A DNA stretch of 64,000 bases from Nocardioidaceae bacterium (GTDB lineage: Bacteria > Actinomycetota > Actinomycetes > Propionibacteriales > Nocardioidaceae): contig CP076053.1 of assembly GCA_018672315.1 (NCBI GenBank), forward strand, positions 248,001-312,000. The letters are read 5' to 3'. The position numbers and the translations under genes were made by a program. The notes under the pieces are model-generated. The model was not told the origin of the DNA. It saw nothing but the letters and a program-made list of their open reading frames with translations, and did no database searches. This document shows positions 17,643 to 27,456 of this stretch, one piece after another. Within the stretch, counting starts at the first letter, position 1. Each line of letters starts with the position of its first letter.

Positions 17643-18251
17643 TCAGCCCGCCGCTCGGGTCACCGGCTTGTGGCTGGGTCGCCCGCCCTCGTACGCGGCG
17701 ATGTCGTCGTCGTGACCCAGCGTGATGCCGATGTCGTCGAGGCCCTCGAGCAGCCGCCACCGGGTGTAGTCGTCGATGTCGAAGGAGTCCTCGACCGCGT
17801 CGGGGCCCTCCCCCGCGCGAACGGTCCTGGCCTCCAGGTCGACGGTCACCTCGGCACCCGGGTCGGCCTCCAACAGCGCCCACAGCCGCTCGACGACCTT
17901 CTGGTCGACCTGGGCGGCGACCAACCCCGCCTTGCCGGAGTTGCCGCGGAAGATGTCGGCGAACCTGCTGCTGATCACGGCCTTGAAGCCGTAGTTCATC
18001 AGCGCCCACACCGCGTGCTCCCGCGAGGAGCCGGTGCCGAAGTCGGGGCCGGCGACCAGCACGGTGCCGGCGCTGAAGCCGTCCTTGTTGAGCACGAACT
18101 CCGGGTCGGAGCGCCAGGCGGCGAAGAGGCCGTCCTCGAAGCCCGTGCGCGTCACGCGCTTGAGGTAGACGGCGGGGATGATCTGGTCGGTGTCGACGTT
18201 GCTGCGACGCAGCGGAACGCCGACGCCGGTGTGGCTGGTGAACTTCTCCAT
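17643..18251 (-). CDS. leuD: 3-isopropylmalate dehydratase small subunit
   Basis: Small (swivel) subunit of isopropylmalate isomerase, leucine pathway. The 202-residue protein starts [31 protein letters not shown] and carries [43 protein letters not shown], the substrate-recognition loop. It follows leuC by 30 bp on the same strand and is followed by the HU gene after 135 bp. Regulation probably rests with the leuC promoter and NdgR. Confidence 0.98.
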   Translation of the reverse strand: MEKFTSHTGVGVPLRRSNVDTDQIIPAVYLKRVTRTGFEDGLFAAWRSDPEFVLNKDGFSAGTVLVAGPDFGTGSSREHAVWALMNYGFKAVISSRFADIFRGNSGKAGLVAAQVDQKVVERLWALLEADPGAEVTVDLEARTVRAGEGPDAVEDSFDIDDYTRWRLLEGLDDIGITLGHDDDIAAYEGGRPSHKPVTRAAG

Positions 18252-18281
18252 GGCTGTCTCGGCTCTTCTCTCGCTCGGGTC

Positions 18282-19682
18282 TCAGTCCAGGTCCGCGGGG
18301 GACGACAGGGTGCCGCGCACGGCGGTGGCGGCGGCGACGGGCACCGAGACGAGGTGCGTACGCCCACCCTTGCCCTGGCGGCCCTCGAAGTTGCGGTTCG
18401 ACGTGGAGGCGCTGCGCTCACCGGGGGTGAGCTGGTCGGGGTTCATGCCCAGGCACATCGAGCAACCTGCACCGCGCCACTCCGCGCCGGCCTCGATGAA
18501 GACCTTGTCCAGACCCTCCTCCATCGCCTGGAGGCGTACGCGCACCGAGCCCGGCACCACGAGCAGCCGGGTGTCGGCGGCGACCTTGCGTCCCTTGATC
18601 ACCTCGGCGGCGAGGCGGAGGTCCTCGATGCGACCGTTGGTGCACGAGCCGACGAAGACGGTGTCGACCTTGACCTCGCGCATCGGCGTGCCGGCCTCGA
18701 GCGCCATGTACTCCAACGCCTTCTCGGCGGCGAAGCGCTCGTCGGAGTCCTCGAAGGACTGCGGGTCGGGCACCGCCCCGCCGAGCGGGACGCCCTGGCC
18801 GGGGTTGGTACCCCAGGTGACGAACGGCGTCATCGTCGAGGCGTCGAGCACGATCTCCTCGTCGAAGCTCGCGTCGTCGTCGGTGCGCAGGGTCTTCCAG
18901 TACTCCACCGCCGCATCCCACTCCGCGCCCTTCGGCGCCTCGGGCTTGTCGGCCAGGTAGTCGAAGGTCGTCTGGTCGGGCGCGATGAGACCGGCCTTCG
19001 CGCCCCACTCGATCGACATGTTGCAGATCGTCATGCGGGCCTCCATCGAGAGCTCCTCGATGGCCGGACCGCGGTACTCCACGATGTAGCCCTGACCGCC
19101 ACCGGTGCCGGTCTGGGTGATGAGGGTCAGCACGAGGTCCTTGGAGGTGACGCCCTCGGGCAGCGAGCCGTTCACGGTCACGGCCATCGTCTTGGGCCGC
19201 GACTGCATCAGCGTCTGGGTGGCGAGCACGTGCTCGACCTCGGAGGTGCCGATGCCGAAGGCGATGGAGCCGAAGGCGCCGTGCGTCGCGGTGTGGGAGT
19301 CACCGCACACGATCGTCATGCCGGGCTGGGTCAGGCCGAGCTGCGGGCCGACGACGTGCACGATGCCCTGCTCGGTGTCACCGAGCGGGTGCAGCCGGAC
19401 GCCGAACTCCTCGCAGTTGCGGCGCAGCGTCTCGACCTGCGTACGCGAGACCGGGTCGGCGATCGGCTTGTCGAGGTCCAGCGTCGGGACGTTGTGGTCC
19501 TCGGTCGCGATCGTGAGGTCGGGACGACGCACCGTGCGCCCGGCGAGGCGCAGCCCGTCGAAGGCCTGCGGCGAGGTGACCTCGTGCACGAGGTGCAGGT
19601 CGATGTAGAGCAGGTCGGGCTGTCCCTCGGCGCTGCGGACGACGTGCTCGTCCCATACCTTGTCGACCAGCGTGCGTCCCAC
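18282..19682 (-). CDS. leuC: 3-isopropylmalate dehydratase large subunit
   Basis: Aconitase-type 4Fe-4S subunit that isomerises 2- to 3-isopropylmalate. The 466-residue protein shows [38 protein letters not shown], the cluster cysteine in [14 protein letters not shown], and the pair [13 protein letters not shown], followed by [24 protein letters not shown]-type sequence. It is divergent from ndgR across a 76-bp gap that contains a perfect palindrome. Confidence 0.98.
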   Translation of the reverse strand: MGRTLVDKVWDEHVVRSAEGQPDLLYIDLHLVHEVTSPQAFDGLRLAGRTVRRPDLTIATEDHNVPTLDLDKPIADPVSRTQVETLRRNCEEFGVRLHPLGDTEQGIVHVVGPQLGLTQPGMTIVCGDSHTATHGAFGSIAFGIGTSEVEHVLATQTLMQSRPKTMAVTVNGSLPEGVTSKDLVLTLITQTGTGGGQGYIVEYRGPAIEELSMEARMTICNMSIEWGAKAGLIAPDQTTFDYLADKPEAPKGAEWDAAVEYWKTLRTDDDASFDEEIVLDASTMTPFVTWGTNPGQGVPLGGAVPDPQSFEDSDERFAAEKALEYMALEAGTPMREVKVDTVFVGSCTNGRIEDLRLAAEVIKGRKVAADTRLLVVPGSVRVRLQAMEEGLDKVFIEAGAEWRGAGCSMCLGMNPDQLTPGERSASTSNRNFEGRQGKGGRTHLVSVPVAAATAVRGTLSSPADLD

Positions 19683-19728
19683 GTGAACCTCCGGGATGAG
19701 TTCGGATCTGTGCCGAGCAGGCCTTGCA

Positions 19729-19743
19729 TCTCAGGACCTGAGA
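19729..19743. promoter_or_regulatory. Putative NdgR operator between leuC and ndgR
   Basis: TCTCAGGACCTGAGA is a 15-base palindrome with perfect 7-bp arms, located 15 bp upstream of the ndgR start and 46 bp upstream of leuC. In Streptomyces NdgR controls leuCD and lies divergent from it, so this is the obvious binding candidate. The link itself is inference. Confidence 0.55.
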
Positions 19744-19758
19744 CGGCAATATCAGGTT

Positions 19759-20478
19759 ATGGACAACTCTAGCGGAGTCGGGGTGCTCGACAAAGCCGCC
19801 CTCGTGCTGACGGCGTTGGAGTCCGGACCCTGCACGCTCGCGGCCCTGGTCTCCAGCACCGGACTGGCCCGGCCGACCGCGCACCGGCTGGCCGTGGCCC
19901 TCGAGCACCACCGCCTGGTCGCCCGTGACGTCCAGGGTCGGTTCATCCTCGGACCGCGGGTGCCGGAGCTCGCCGCGGCCGCCGGCGAGGACCGGCTGCT
20001 CGCGGCCGCGAACCCGGTGCTGGCCCGGCTGCGCGACATCACCGGCGAGTCCGCCCAGCTGTGGCGACGGCAGGGTGACGTCCGTGTCTGCGTCGCGGCC
20101 GCCGAGCGTCCCAGCGGCCTGCGCGACACCATCCCGGTCGGGTCGCAGATCTCCATGCGCGCCGGCTCGGCCGCACAGGTGCTCCTGGCCTGGGACGACC
20201 CCGAGCGGATCCAGCGCGGCCTGTCCAACGCCGCCTTCACCGCCGCCGCCCTCGCAGGCATCCGGCGCCGCGGCTGGGCCCAGTCCATCGGCGAGCGCGA
20301 GGCGGGCGTCGCCTCGGTGTCGGCCCCCGTACGCTCCGGCGGCGGCAAGGTCGTCGCCGCCGTCTCGGTCTCGGGCCCCCTGGAGCGGCTGACCCGGCAG
20401 CCCGGTCGGATGCACGCCCCCGCCGTGCTCGCCGCGGCCGAGCGGCTCGCCGACTCGCTGCGACGCTCGGGCGAGTAG
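19759..20478 (+). CDS. ndgR: IclR-family regulator NdgR (leucine/amino acid control)
   Basis: A 239-residue IclR-type regulator. The N-terminal winged helix (VLDKAALVLTALESGPCTLAALVSSTGLARPTAHRLAVALEHH) occupies residues about 8-55. The effector-binding domain follows, with LWRRQGDVRVCVAAAERPSGLRDTIPVG. Streptomyces NdgR and corynebacterial LtbR are encoded divergently from leuCD and regulate it, exactly this arrangement. ATG 19759 is preferred over an upstream in-frame ATG because conserved sequence begins here. Confidence 0.88.
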   Translation: MDNSSGVGVLDKAALVLTALESGPCTLAALVSSTGLARPTAHRLAVALEHHRLVARDVQGRFILGPRVPELAAAAGEDRLLAAANPVLARLRDITGESAQLWRRQGDVRVCVAAAERPSGLRDTIPVGSQISMRAGSAAQVLLAWDDPERIQRGLSNAAFTAAALAGIRRRGWAQSIGEREAGVASVSAPVRSGGGKVVAAVSVSGPLERLTRQPGRMHAPAVLAAAERLADSLRRSGE

Positions 20479-20515
20479 CCGCAGCCGGAGCCGCGCCGCC
20501 GGCAGCGGATCTCGG

Positions 20516-21013
20516 TCACCCCAGCGGCGCCGGGGCCTCCCCCCGCTCGTGAGCGAGCAGCCACTGCTTGCGAGCGACGCCGCCGGCGTACCCCGTGATG
20601 CTCCCGTCGGCCCCGATCACCCGGTGGCAGGGCACGACCACCGGGAGCGGGTTGCGGCCGTTTGCCCCACCGACGGCGCGGGAGCCGTGCCCCGTGAGCC
20701 CGAGCGCACCTGCGAGCCGTCCGTACGAGGATGTCTCGCCGTACGCGATGCGACGCAGGTGCCCCCACACCTGGTGCTGGAAGGTCGTGCCGGCCAGCAC
20801 GGTCAGCGGGAGGTCGAAGTCGCGGCGCTCCCCCGCGAAGTACTCCGCCAGCTGCGTGGCCGCGAGCCCGAGCACCTGCTCGTCGGCGGGACTGCTCGAG
20901 CTGTCGCCGACGACCGGGGCATCGGCGTCGACGAAGACCACCGCGTTGAGGCGGGCGTCGCTGACCTCCAGGCGCAGCGGTCCGATCGGGCTGTCGACGG
21001 TGCGGGTGCTCAC
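20516..21013 (-). CDS. ogt: Methylated-DNA--protein-cysteine methyltransferase
   Basis: Suicide repair protein that removes O6-alkyl groups from guanine. The 165-residue protein has GTTFQHQVWGHLRRIAYGETSSYGRLA, the Asn hinge VGGANGRNPLPVVVPCHRVIG with the acceptor cysteine C129, and GYAGGVARKQWLLAHE. The GTG start overlaps the alkA stop by four bases (GTGA). The same alkA-ogt order is known in Mycobacterium tuberculosis. Confidence 0.97.
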   Translation of the reverse strand: MSTRTVDSPIGPLRLEVSDARLNAVVFVDADAPVVGDSSSSPADEQVLGLAATQLAEYFAGERRDFDLPLTVLAGTTFQHQVWGHLRRIAYGETSSYGRLAGALGLTGHGSRAVGGANGRNPLPVVVPCHRVIGADGSITGYAGGVARKQWLLAHERGEAPAPLG

Positions 21014-22569
21014 GGGTTCTCCTGGGGTCGGGGCCGGGCGGTGGTCGGGCGGGCGGCAGTGGTCGGACGGGCAGCAGTGGCGTGGGAGGCGGGCGCGAGG
21101 TCGAGGGTGCCCCACAGCTGCATCACGGCGTACGAGCGCCACGGCCGCCAGGTCTCGACCCGTCGCGCGGCGGCCGCCGGGTCCTCACCGAGGGACGCCA
21201 GCACCTTCTTGACCGCGAGGTCGCCCGGCAGGAACACGTCCGGGTCACCGAGTGCTCGCATCGCGACGTAGTCGGCCGTCCAGGGCCCGATGCCCCGCAG
21301 CGCGAGGAGGCTCTCGCGCACCTCCTCGCGGGGTCGGCTGCGGTCGAGGGCGACCTCGCCCGCCGCGAGGGCCTCGCACAGGCCTACGAGCGCCCGGGCC
21401 CGGGCCTTGACCATGGGGAAGCTCTCCGGGTCCGCGGCGGCGAGCGCGGCCGCTGAGGGGAAGAGCCGGTCGGGTCCGTCCGGCGTGGGCAGTCCGGGTT
21501 CGCCGTACGCCGCGGTGAGCCGTCCCGCCAGCGTGATCGCGCCGGCCATGGAGACCTGCTGGCCGAGCACCGTGCGGACGGCCGCCTCGTCGCCGTCGGG
21601 GCTGCCGGGCAGCCGGCGGCCCGGGGCCGCCGCGACGAGCGGTGCGAGCAGCGGGTCACCGCCGAGATCGGCGTCGATGCGGACGGGGTCGGCGTCGGCG
21701 TCCAGGATGCGGCGTACGCGCTCCAGCGCCGGTCCGAGGTCGCGCAGGTCGCTCAGCCGCAGCCGGCACGACACCCGCCCCGTGCGATCGGCGTCGTCGA
21801 GCTCGAGCCGCACCAGGCCCGGACCCTGGGGCAGACGCAGGGTGCGCGCGTACCAGCCGGGTCCGGCGTCCTCGACGTCCTCGACCAGGTGGGCCGCGAG
21901 GAAGACCCACAGCTCGTGCGCGGCGAACGGCAGCCGCACCGGGAGATCGAGACGCAGCTCGGGCACGTCGCCCGTGACCTCGCCGCCCGCTCCTCGCGGC
22001 CGTCGCGCTCGCAGCTCACCGGGGGTGGCGTCGTACGCCGCCCGCACGGTCTCGTTGAACTGCCGGACACTTCCGAACCCGGCCGCGTACGCCACGTCCG
22101 TGACCGGCAGGTCGGTGGTCTCGAGCAGCAGCCGGGCCGTGTGCGCGCGACGGGCCCGCGCGAGTTGCAGGGGGCCTGCTCCTAGCCGCTCGGTCAGCAC
22201 CCGGCCGAGATGTCTGCTCGAGTAGCCGAGCCGCTCGGCCAGGCCTTCGACGCCGTCGCGGTCGACCACGCCGTCGTTGACGAGGCGTACGGCCCGCCCC
22301 GCCACGTCCCCCGCCACGTCCCACGCGGGAGACCCCGGGACGGCGTCCGGTCGGCACCGGCGGCAGGCGCGGAAGCCGGCCTCCTGCGCGGCGGCCGCGG
22401 TGGGGTGGAAGCTCACGCCGTCGGGACGCGGCGTGCGAGCCGGGCACGAGGGTCGGCAGTAGATGCCGGTGGAGTGCACCCCGGTCCAGAAGACGCCGTC
22501 GAAGCGGGCGTCACGACCGAGGACGGCGCGGTAGCGCGGGTCCTCGCTCGTGCCTGCCTCGGTGCTCAC
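21010..22569 (-). CDS. alkA: Ada-AraC-AlkA fusion: adaptive-response regulator and 3-methyladenine glycosylase
   Basis: A 519-residue three-part protein. Residues ~10-80 are an Ada-type zinc domain with C38, C42, C69 and C72; C38 is the expected methylphosphotriester acceptor. An AraC HTH follows (GLAERLGYSSRHLGRVLTERLGAGPLQLARARRAHTA). The C-terminal half is an AlkA N-domain plus HhH-GPD glycosylase with LRGIGPWTADYVAMRALGDPDVFLPGDLAVK, containing the catalytic Asp. It probably senses methylation damage, activates its own operon and excises alkylated bases. The GTG start at 22569 has AGGA upstream; it is coupled to ogt. Confidence 0.95.
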   Translation of the reverse strand: MSTEAGTSEDPRYRAVLGRDARFDGVFWTGVHSTGIYCRPSCPARTPRPDGVSFHPTAAAAQEAGFRACRRCRPDAVPGSPAWDVAGDVAGRAVRLVNDGVVDRDGVEGLAERLGYSSRHLGRVLTERLGAGPLQLARARRAHTARLLLETTDLPVTDVAYAAGFGSVRQFNETVRAAYDATPGELRARRPRGAGGEVTGDVPELRLDLPVRLPFAAHELWVFLAAHLVEDVEDAGPGWYARTLRLPQGPGLVRLELDDADRTGRVSCRLRLSDLRDLGPALERVRRILDADADPVRIDADLGGDPLLAPLVAAAPGRRLPGSPDGDEAAVRTVLGQQVSMAGAITLAGRLTAAYGEPGLPTPDGPDRLFPSAAALAAADPESFPMVKARARALVGLCEALAAGEVALDRSRPREEVRESLLALRGIGPWTADYVAMRALGDPDVFLPGDLAVKKVLASLGEDPAAAARRVETWRPWRSYAVMQLWGTLDLAPASHATAARPTTAARPTTARPRPQENP

Positions 22570-22671
22570 GCGACCATCCTGACGTCTCCACGCCAGAGCG
22601 GCTGGCGGGAATCGGACGCGGCAGGGTCGGGGGCTCGGGGGGCATGACGGGCTCGGCGTACCGTCGCAGCC

Positions 22672-23577
22672 GTGAACGACTCCGCTTCCGACTCCGGTGA
22701 CAAGGCCGCGGCGACACTGCGGCTCTCCGACGACCTGGTGCAGCGCATCTGCGCCGATCGCGCGGCGTACGCGCTGCCCACGCAGCTGCCGGACGTGGCC
22801 GAACGCGTGCTCCACGCCTACCTCGCGCTGCTGTTCCCCCACTACACCCGGGACGCGGGCTGCCGGGCGGGTGAGGTCGACGCCGACGTCCGTGTGCTCG
22901 TCGACCTGCTCGAGGAGGCCCTGGCGCTGCCGGGTCTGGACCACGAGCCGCGTGACCTCGTGGCGGGGGTGCTGGACGCCCTGCCCGACATCCGCAGCGC
23001 GCTGCTGCTCGACGCCGAGCAGACGGCGGCCGGCGACCCCGCGGCCGAGGGAGTCGACGAGGTGATCCTCAGCTATCCGGGCTTCTTCGCGACCGCCGTG
23101 CACCGGTTGGCCCACCACCTCTACGGCGAGGGCGTCCCCGTGCTGCCCCGGCTGCTCGGCGAGATCGCCCATCGCGCCACCGGCATCGACATCCATCCGG
23201 GCGCACGCATCGGAGCGCGCTTCGCGATCGACCACGGAACCGGCGTCGTCATCGGGGAGACGTGCGTGATCGGCGACCGCGTACGCATCTACCAGGGCGT
23301 CACCCTCGGTGCCCTCGTGGTCGAGAAGTCGATGCACTCGGAGAAGCGGCACCCCACCGTGGAGGACGACGTCGTCGTCTACTCCGGAGCCACGATCCTC
23401 GGCGGCGACACCGTCATCGGCGCCGGCTCGCGCATCGGCGGCAACGTGTGGCTCACCCGTAGCGTCCCGGCCGGGTCCTTCGTGGCGACGAGCGCGGGCG
23501 TCGACAAGCGGCGATCCCGCAGCGGCTCGGGTGCCGGCGGGGAAGAAAGCGGACCGCCACTGGAGTTCCACATCTAG
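22672..23577 (+). CDS. cysE: Serine O-acetyltransferase (EpsC type)
   Basis: Transfers acetyl from acetyl-CoA to serine, the first step of cysteine synthesis. The 301-residue protein is the longer EpsC form: an N-terminal helical part ([48 protein letters not shown]) and then left-handed beta-helix hexapeptide repeats ([63 protein letters not shown]). It is followed 68 bp later by cysK, the enzyme that uses its product. The start is GTG at 22672. Confidence 0.95.
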   Translation: MNDSASDSGDKAAATLRLSDDLVQRICADRAAYALPTQLPDVAERVLHAYLALLFPHYTRDAGCRAGEVDADVRVLVDLLEEALALPGLDHEPRDLVAGVLDALPDIRSALLLDAEQTAAGDPAAEGVDEVILSYPGFFATAVHRLAHHLYGEGVPVLPRLLGEIAHRATGIDIHPGARIGARFAIDHGTGVVIGETCVIGDRVRIYQGVTLGALVVEKSMHSEKRHPTVEDDVVVYSGATILGGDTVIGAGSRIGGNVWLTRSVPAGSFVATSAGVDKRRSRSGSGAGGEESGPPLEFHI

Positions 23578-23645
23578 TCCCCCGGGTACGACTCCGAGGG
23601 AGCCGCACCGAAGCGCTCAGCAGCGAGACGAAGCAGGAGACCGCA

Positions 23646-24578
23646 GTGAAGTTCGACAGCATCCTCGAGACCATCGGCGACACCCCCCACGTGAAGCTCA
23701 GCCGGCTCTTCGGCGACCGCGTGGACGTCTGGCTCAAGCTCGAGCGGCAGAACCCGGGTGGATCCATCAAGGACCGCATCGGGTTGGCGATGATCGAGGC
23801 CGCGGAGGCCGACGGGCGGTTGAAGCCCGGCGGCGAGATCGTCGAGCCGACCAGCGGCAACACCGGCATCGGCCTGGCGATGGCCTCGGCCGTCAAGGGC
23901 TACCCGATCACCCTCGTGATGCCCGAGTCGATGTCGATCGAGCGACGCAAGCTGATGGCGGCGTACGGCGCGAAGCTCGAGCTCACGCCCAAGGAGGAGG
24001 GCATGAAGGGCGCGATCGCGAAGGCCGAGCAGCTCATCGCCGAGCGTGACGGCGCCTGGATGCCCCAGCAGTTCGAGAACCCCGCGAACGTCGAGGTGCA
24101 CAAGCGCACCACCGCCAAGGAGATCGCCGCGGACTTCCCCGACGGCATCGACTACATGATCACCGGCGTCGGCACCGGCGGGCACATCACGGGTGCCTCC
24201 GAGGCGCTGAAGGAGAGCTTCCCGGACCTGAAGACGTACGCCGTGGAGCCCGCGAAGTCGCCGGTCATCTCCGGCGGCGACCCCGGCCCGCACAAGCTGC
24301 AGGGCATCGGCGCGGGCTTCGTCCCGGCCAACCTGCACACCGACACCCTCGACGGCACCATCCAGGTCAGCGAGGAGGACGCGTTCGGCTACGTGCAGCG
24401 CCTCGCCCGCACCGAGGGCATCCTCGTCGGCCCGTCCTCGGGCGCGACGCTCGCCGCGGTGGCGCAGAAGCTCCCCGACCTCGAGGACGGCGCGACGGTG
24501 CTGGCGTTCTGCTACGACACCGGCGAGCGCTACCTCTCGATCGAAGGGCTCTTCGACGCCGCAGGCGCCGAGGGCTGA
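23646..24578 (+). CDS. cysK: Cysteine synthase A
   Basis: PLP-dependent O-acetylserine sulfhydrylase. The 310-residue protein shows [19 protein letters not shown] with the Schiff-base lysine K42, [19 protein letters not shown] (substrate loop), [13 protein letters not shown] (phosphate cup) and [10 protein letters not shown]. The GTG start is preceded by GCAGGAGA. It forms an operon with cysE. Its last 49 bases overlap the 3' end of a histidine kinase gene on the opposite strand. Confidence 0.97.
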   Translation: MKFDSILETIGDTPHVKLSRLFGDRVDVWLKLERQNPGGSIKDRIGLAMIEAAEADGRLKPGGEIVEPTSGNTGIGLAMASAVKGYPITLVMPESMSIERRKLMAAYGAKLELTPKEEGMKGAIAKAEQLIAERDGAWMPQQFENPANVEVHKRTTAKEIAADFPDGIDYMITGVGTGGHITGASEALKESFPDLKTYAVEPAKSPVISGGDPGPHKLQGIGAGFVPANLHTDTLDGTIQVSEEDAFGYVQRLARTEGILVGPSSGATLAAVAQKLPDLEDGATVLAFCYDTGERYLSIEGLFDAAGAEG

Positions 24579-25918
24579 GACGCGGGCCCGGCGGCGGTCG
24601 ACCGCTGCCTGGGGTCGGGCACTCCGAAGGTGTGGTTGGCCGCGGGCAGCGTCACGACGAAGCACGCGCCGCCGGACGCGGTCACCTCGTAGCGCACGTC
24701 CCCACCGTTGCCGAGCGTCAGCTCACGCACGATGTGGAGGCCGAGCCCGGTCCCGCGGACGCTGCTGGAGCGTGCCTGGTCGGCGCGTGACCAGCGCTCG
24801 AAGAGCTGGGGCACGAACTCGGTCGGCACGCCTGGTCCGGAGTCGCACACGCGCAGCTCGACCAGGGTGCCGGCGGGTGCCACGGAGACCTCCAGCGGGA
24901 GTGCCCCGTACTTGACCGCGTTGGTCAGCAGGTTCGCGACGATCTGTCGCAACTGACCGCGGTCGACGTACGCCGTGCTGGGCGAGAGTGCCAGCTCGAT
25001 GGAATCCGCGTCGTCGGGAAGCGTCGACTCGACGATCTCCCGCACCAGCGCGGGCATCTCCACCGCGGTGGGCGTCGGCGCGAACCCGTCGGTGTCGAGG
25101 GCGGCGAGGGTGAGCGTCTCGGAGAGCATCTGGTCCAGCGTGCGTCCGGCTGTCGTCATCTTGTCGACGAACGAGCGGCGGGAGTCCTCGTCGATCTCCT
25201 CCCACGAGTCCAGCAGCATGTCTCCGTAGCCGGAGACGATCGCGACCGGCGTACGCAGGTCGTGCGACATCATCGCGAGCAGGTCGGCGACCTGCCCGTT
25301 GGCCTCCTCGAGACCCGCGCGGGCCGCCTCGGCGTCACGCAGCGACCTGCGTTCGGCGTCGAGGGCGTTCTCGTTGACCTTCCAGTACGTCAGGCACGCC
25401 ACGGCCTCGGCGAGCACGAACCCGCCGTGGATGCCGGCGAAGAGCAGCGGGTGCTCGATGGCGAGGGGGTGGTTGTAGACCATCTCCGGCATCCAGAGAC
25501 CCATGATCGCGTGGTGGGCGAGCACGTACCCGAGTCCGACGAGGTACGGCGTCCACGACTGGTACATCGCGACCACCGCGATGACGACGAAGAAATGGAA
25601 GTGCACCTCGATCAGGCCGTTGAAGAGATGGATGAGCAGCGCGGTGCTCACCAGCAGACTCCCGGTCACCGCGGTGGCGCGTGTCTGCTGGGAGCCGAAC
25701 GAGCCGGCCAGGGCCAGCAGCGCCGTGGTCACCAGACCTGCGGTCGCGACCGGGTCGGCGATCCCCTCCAGCGACATGATGAGCGAGCACACCGGCACGT
25801 GCAGCCACGCGAAGACCGAGATCCCGCGGTGCCGTGCCGCCCACACCTCGGGCGGTAGCCCGCCGCCGCGGGGGAGGAAGCGCCACCAGGAGCGGTGGCG
25901 GCTGCTCTCGGCGTCCAT
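24530..25918 (-). CDS. Orphan membrane histidine kinase
   Basis: A 462-residue sensor kinase. The N-terminal ~180 residues form about six membrane segments with several histidines inside them ([16 protein letters not shown]), an arrangement also seen in some diguanylate cyclases and chemoreceptors. A short coiled region (residues 183-210) leads to the H box [19 protein letters not shown] with H219. The ATPase domain follows: N box [15 protein letters not shown]1 DSGPGV, G2 GTGLGLHIV. No response regulator is adjacent, so the partner is unknown. GAGGGAG precedes the ATG at 25918. Its 3' end overlaps cysK tail to tail. Confidence 0.9.
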   Translation of the reverse strand: MDAESSRHRSWWRFLPRGGGLPPEVWAARHRGISVFAWLHVPVCSLIMSLEGIADPVATAGLVTTALLALAGSFGSQQTRATAVTGSLLVSTALLIHLFNGLIEVHFHFFVVIAVVAMYQSWTPYLVGLGYVLAHHAIMGLWMPEMVYNHPLAIEHPLLFAGIHGGFVLAEAVACLTYWKVNENALDAERRSLRDAEAARAGLEEANGQVADLLAMMSHDLRTPVAIVSGYGDMLLDSWEEIDEDSRRSFVDKMTTAGRTLDQMLSETLTLAALDTDGFAPTPTAVEMPALVREIVESTLPDDADSIELALSPSTAYVDRGQLRQIVANLLTNAVKYGALPLEVSVAPAGTLVELRVCDSGPGVPTEFVPQLFERWSRADQARSSSVRGTGLGLHIVRELTLGNGGDVRYEVTASGGACFVVTLPAANHTFGVPDPRQRSTAAGPASQPSAPAASKSPSIER

Positions 25919-26058
25919 CTGCTCCCTCGCGGTGTCTCGTCCTGGGCGGACACCCTGCTGACGTCGAGGACGGAGCTCGCAGCGGTGGTCCGGCCCTCCG
26001 AAACTAGAGAGCGCAAAGGGTTGCGCACCGCGGTTCAGACCAGGTCGCGGGTAAAGAA

Positions 26059-26679
26059 TCAGCCCCGATCCAGGCCGAGCGCGTTTGCCCACAGCAGCGT
26101 GCACGTCTCGACCAGCTGGTCGACGGTCCAGTCGGCGCCGAGGCCGAAGGCCGAGTAGGCGAGCCGGCTGACCATGCTGGACAGCGCCGTCGCGGTCATC
26201 ACCGGGTCCAGCCGCGCATCGGCCAGCCCGCGTCGTTGCAGGCGCTCGATGCTCCGGGCGTTGCGCCGGATGAAGGCGTCGCCACGCTCCAGCCGCTGTG
26301 CGCGGAAGTCGGCATCGATGGTCGCGACCTGCTCCTGCAGCACCATGAGCCGTGCGTTGCGACGGTAGGCCTCGAGGTAGGCCCGAGTGCTCGCCTCGAT
26401 CACCGCGACGGGGTCGTCGGTGTCCTCGACGTGGGCCTCCCCCGGGTGCAGCATGTCCTCGCGGGCGGCGTCGAGCACCGCCGCGAAGACCTCTTCCTTG
26501 CCGGCGAACCAGGTGTAGAACGTGCCCGTCGCGACACCGGCCTCGGCGGCGATGTCGACCAGTCGCGCCGCGAGGTACCCGTCGCGCTCGAACACGGTGC
26601 GTGCGGCCGCGACGAGGGACGAGCGCGTACGAGCCCCTCGCGCCGTGGTCGGTGCCGCGCCCGAGTCGGTCGTGCTCAG
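26059..26679 (-). CDS. TetR-family regulator of the acyl-CoA dehydrogenase operon
   Basis: A ~206-residue TetR protein. The HTH is SLVAAARTVFERDGYLAARLVDIAAEAGVATGTFYTWFAGKEEVF; the C-terminal ligand domain is helical. No ATG, GTG or TTG lies in frame before the HTH. A CTG at 26679 overlaps the stop codon of the upstream SDR gene by four bases (CTGA) and has GGGGGAGGA just upstream, so a CTG start with translational coupling is the best reading. It is the last gene of the SDR-ACAD-SDR-TetR run and probably represses that operon through the palindrome at 29564-29577. Confidence 0.85.
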   Translation of the reverse strand: MSTTDSGAAPTTARGARTRSSLVAAARTVFERDGYLAARLVDIAAEAGVATGTFYTWFAGKEEVFAAVLDAAREDMLHPGEAHVEDTDDPVAVIEASTRAYLEAYRRNARLMVLQEQVATIDADFRAQRLERGDAFIRRNARSIERLQRRGLADARLDPVMTATALSSMVSRLAYSAFGLGADWTVDQLVETCTLLWANALGLDRG

Positions 26680-27440
26680 GAGTCCTCCCCCGACTGCCGA
26701 CCGATCAGCTGGCCACCGTCGATGACGAGCGTCTCGCCGGTGATCCACGCCGCGGCGTCGGAGGCGAGGAAGAGGATCGCCGAGGCGACGTCGTTGGGCT
26801 CGCCGATGCGGCCCAGCGGCGTACGCCCCGCCACCGCGGCCTCGTGGTCGCGCCAGAGCGCCTCGGCCAGGCGGGTGCGCACGACCCCGGGGGCGACCGC
26901 GTTGACGCGTACGCCGGGCCCGAGCTCGACGGTCAGGTGCCGCGTCAGGTGCACGAGCGCCGCCTTCGAGGCGTGGTAGACCGCGAGGTCGGGGTCGACG
27001 GCGTACGCGCCGAGCGACGCGTTGTTGACGACCGAGCCGCCGTGCTCGCCCATCCACGCCTCGACGACGAGCTGGGTCCAGCGCAGGGGTGCCCAGAGGT
27101 TGACGTCCATTGTCTTGGCGACGCGGGCGTGGTCCTGACCCATGAGCGGCCCGTACGCCGGGTTGGTGCCGGCGTTGTTGACCAGCACGTCGATGCGGCC
27201 GAAGCGCTCCATCACCTGCGCGACACAGGCGCGGGACGCGTCGTCGTCGGCCGCGTGGGCGGCGATTCCCACCGCCCGCTCCCCCACCGAGGCGGCGGCC
27301 TCGTCGGCGGACTCCTGCGACCGCGAGGTGAGCACGACGTGGGCGCCGGCCTCGTGCAGCGCCTCGGCGGTGGCGAGCCCGATGCCGCGCGAGGCGCCGG
27401 TGACGATCGCGACGCGGTCGGTGAGGTCGGTGCCTCTCAT
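26676..27440 (-). CDS. Short-chain dehydrogenase/reductase
   Basis: A 254-residue NAD(P)-dependent SDR. The cofactor motif is TGASRGIG, NNAG follows (VLVNNAGTNP), and the active site has VYHASKAALVHL (Tyr-x3-Lys) with a Ser in VVNNASLGAYA. It sits 16 bp downstream of the acyl-CoA dehydrogenase gene and overlaps the TetR gene. The likely role is oxidation of a hydroxyacyl-CoA or related intermediate of fatty acid or steroid-like degradation; the substrate cannot be read from the sequence. Confidence 0.88.
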   Translation of the reverse strand: MRGTDLTDRVAIVTGASRGIGLATAEALHEAGAHVVLTSRSQESADEAAASVGERAVGIAAHAADDDASRACVAQVMERFGRIDVLVNNAGTNPAYGPLMGQDHARVAKTMDVNLWAPLRWTQLVVEAWMGEHGGSVVNNASLGAYAVDPDLAVYHASKAALVHLTRHLTVELGPGVRVNAVAPGVVRTRLAEALWRDHEAAVAGRTPLGRIGEPNDVASAILFLASDAAAWITGETLVIDGGQLIGRQSGEDS

Positions 27441-27456
27441 GACCCGCTCAGCCCCC

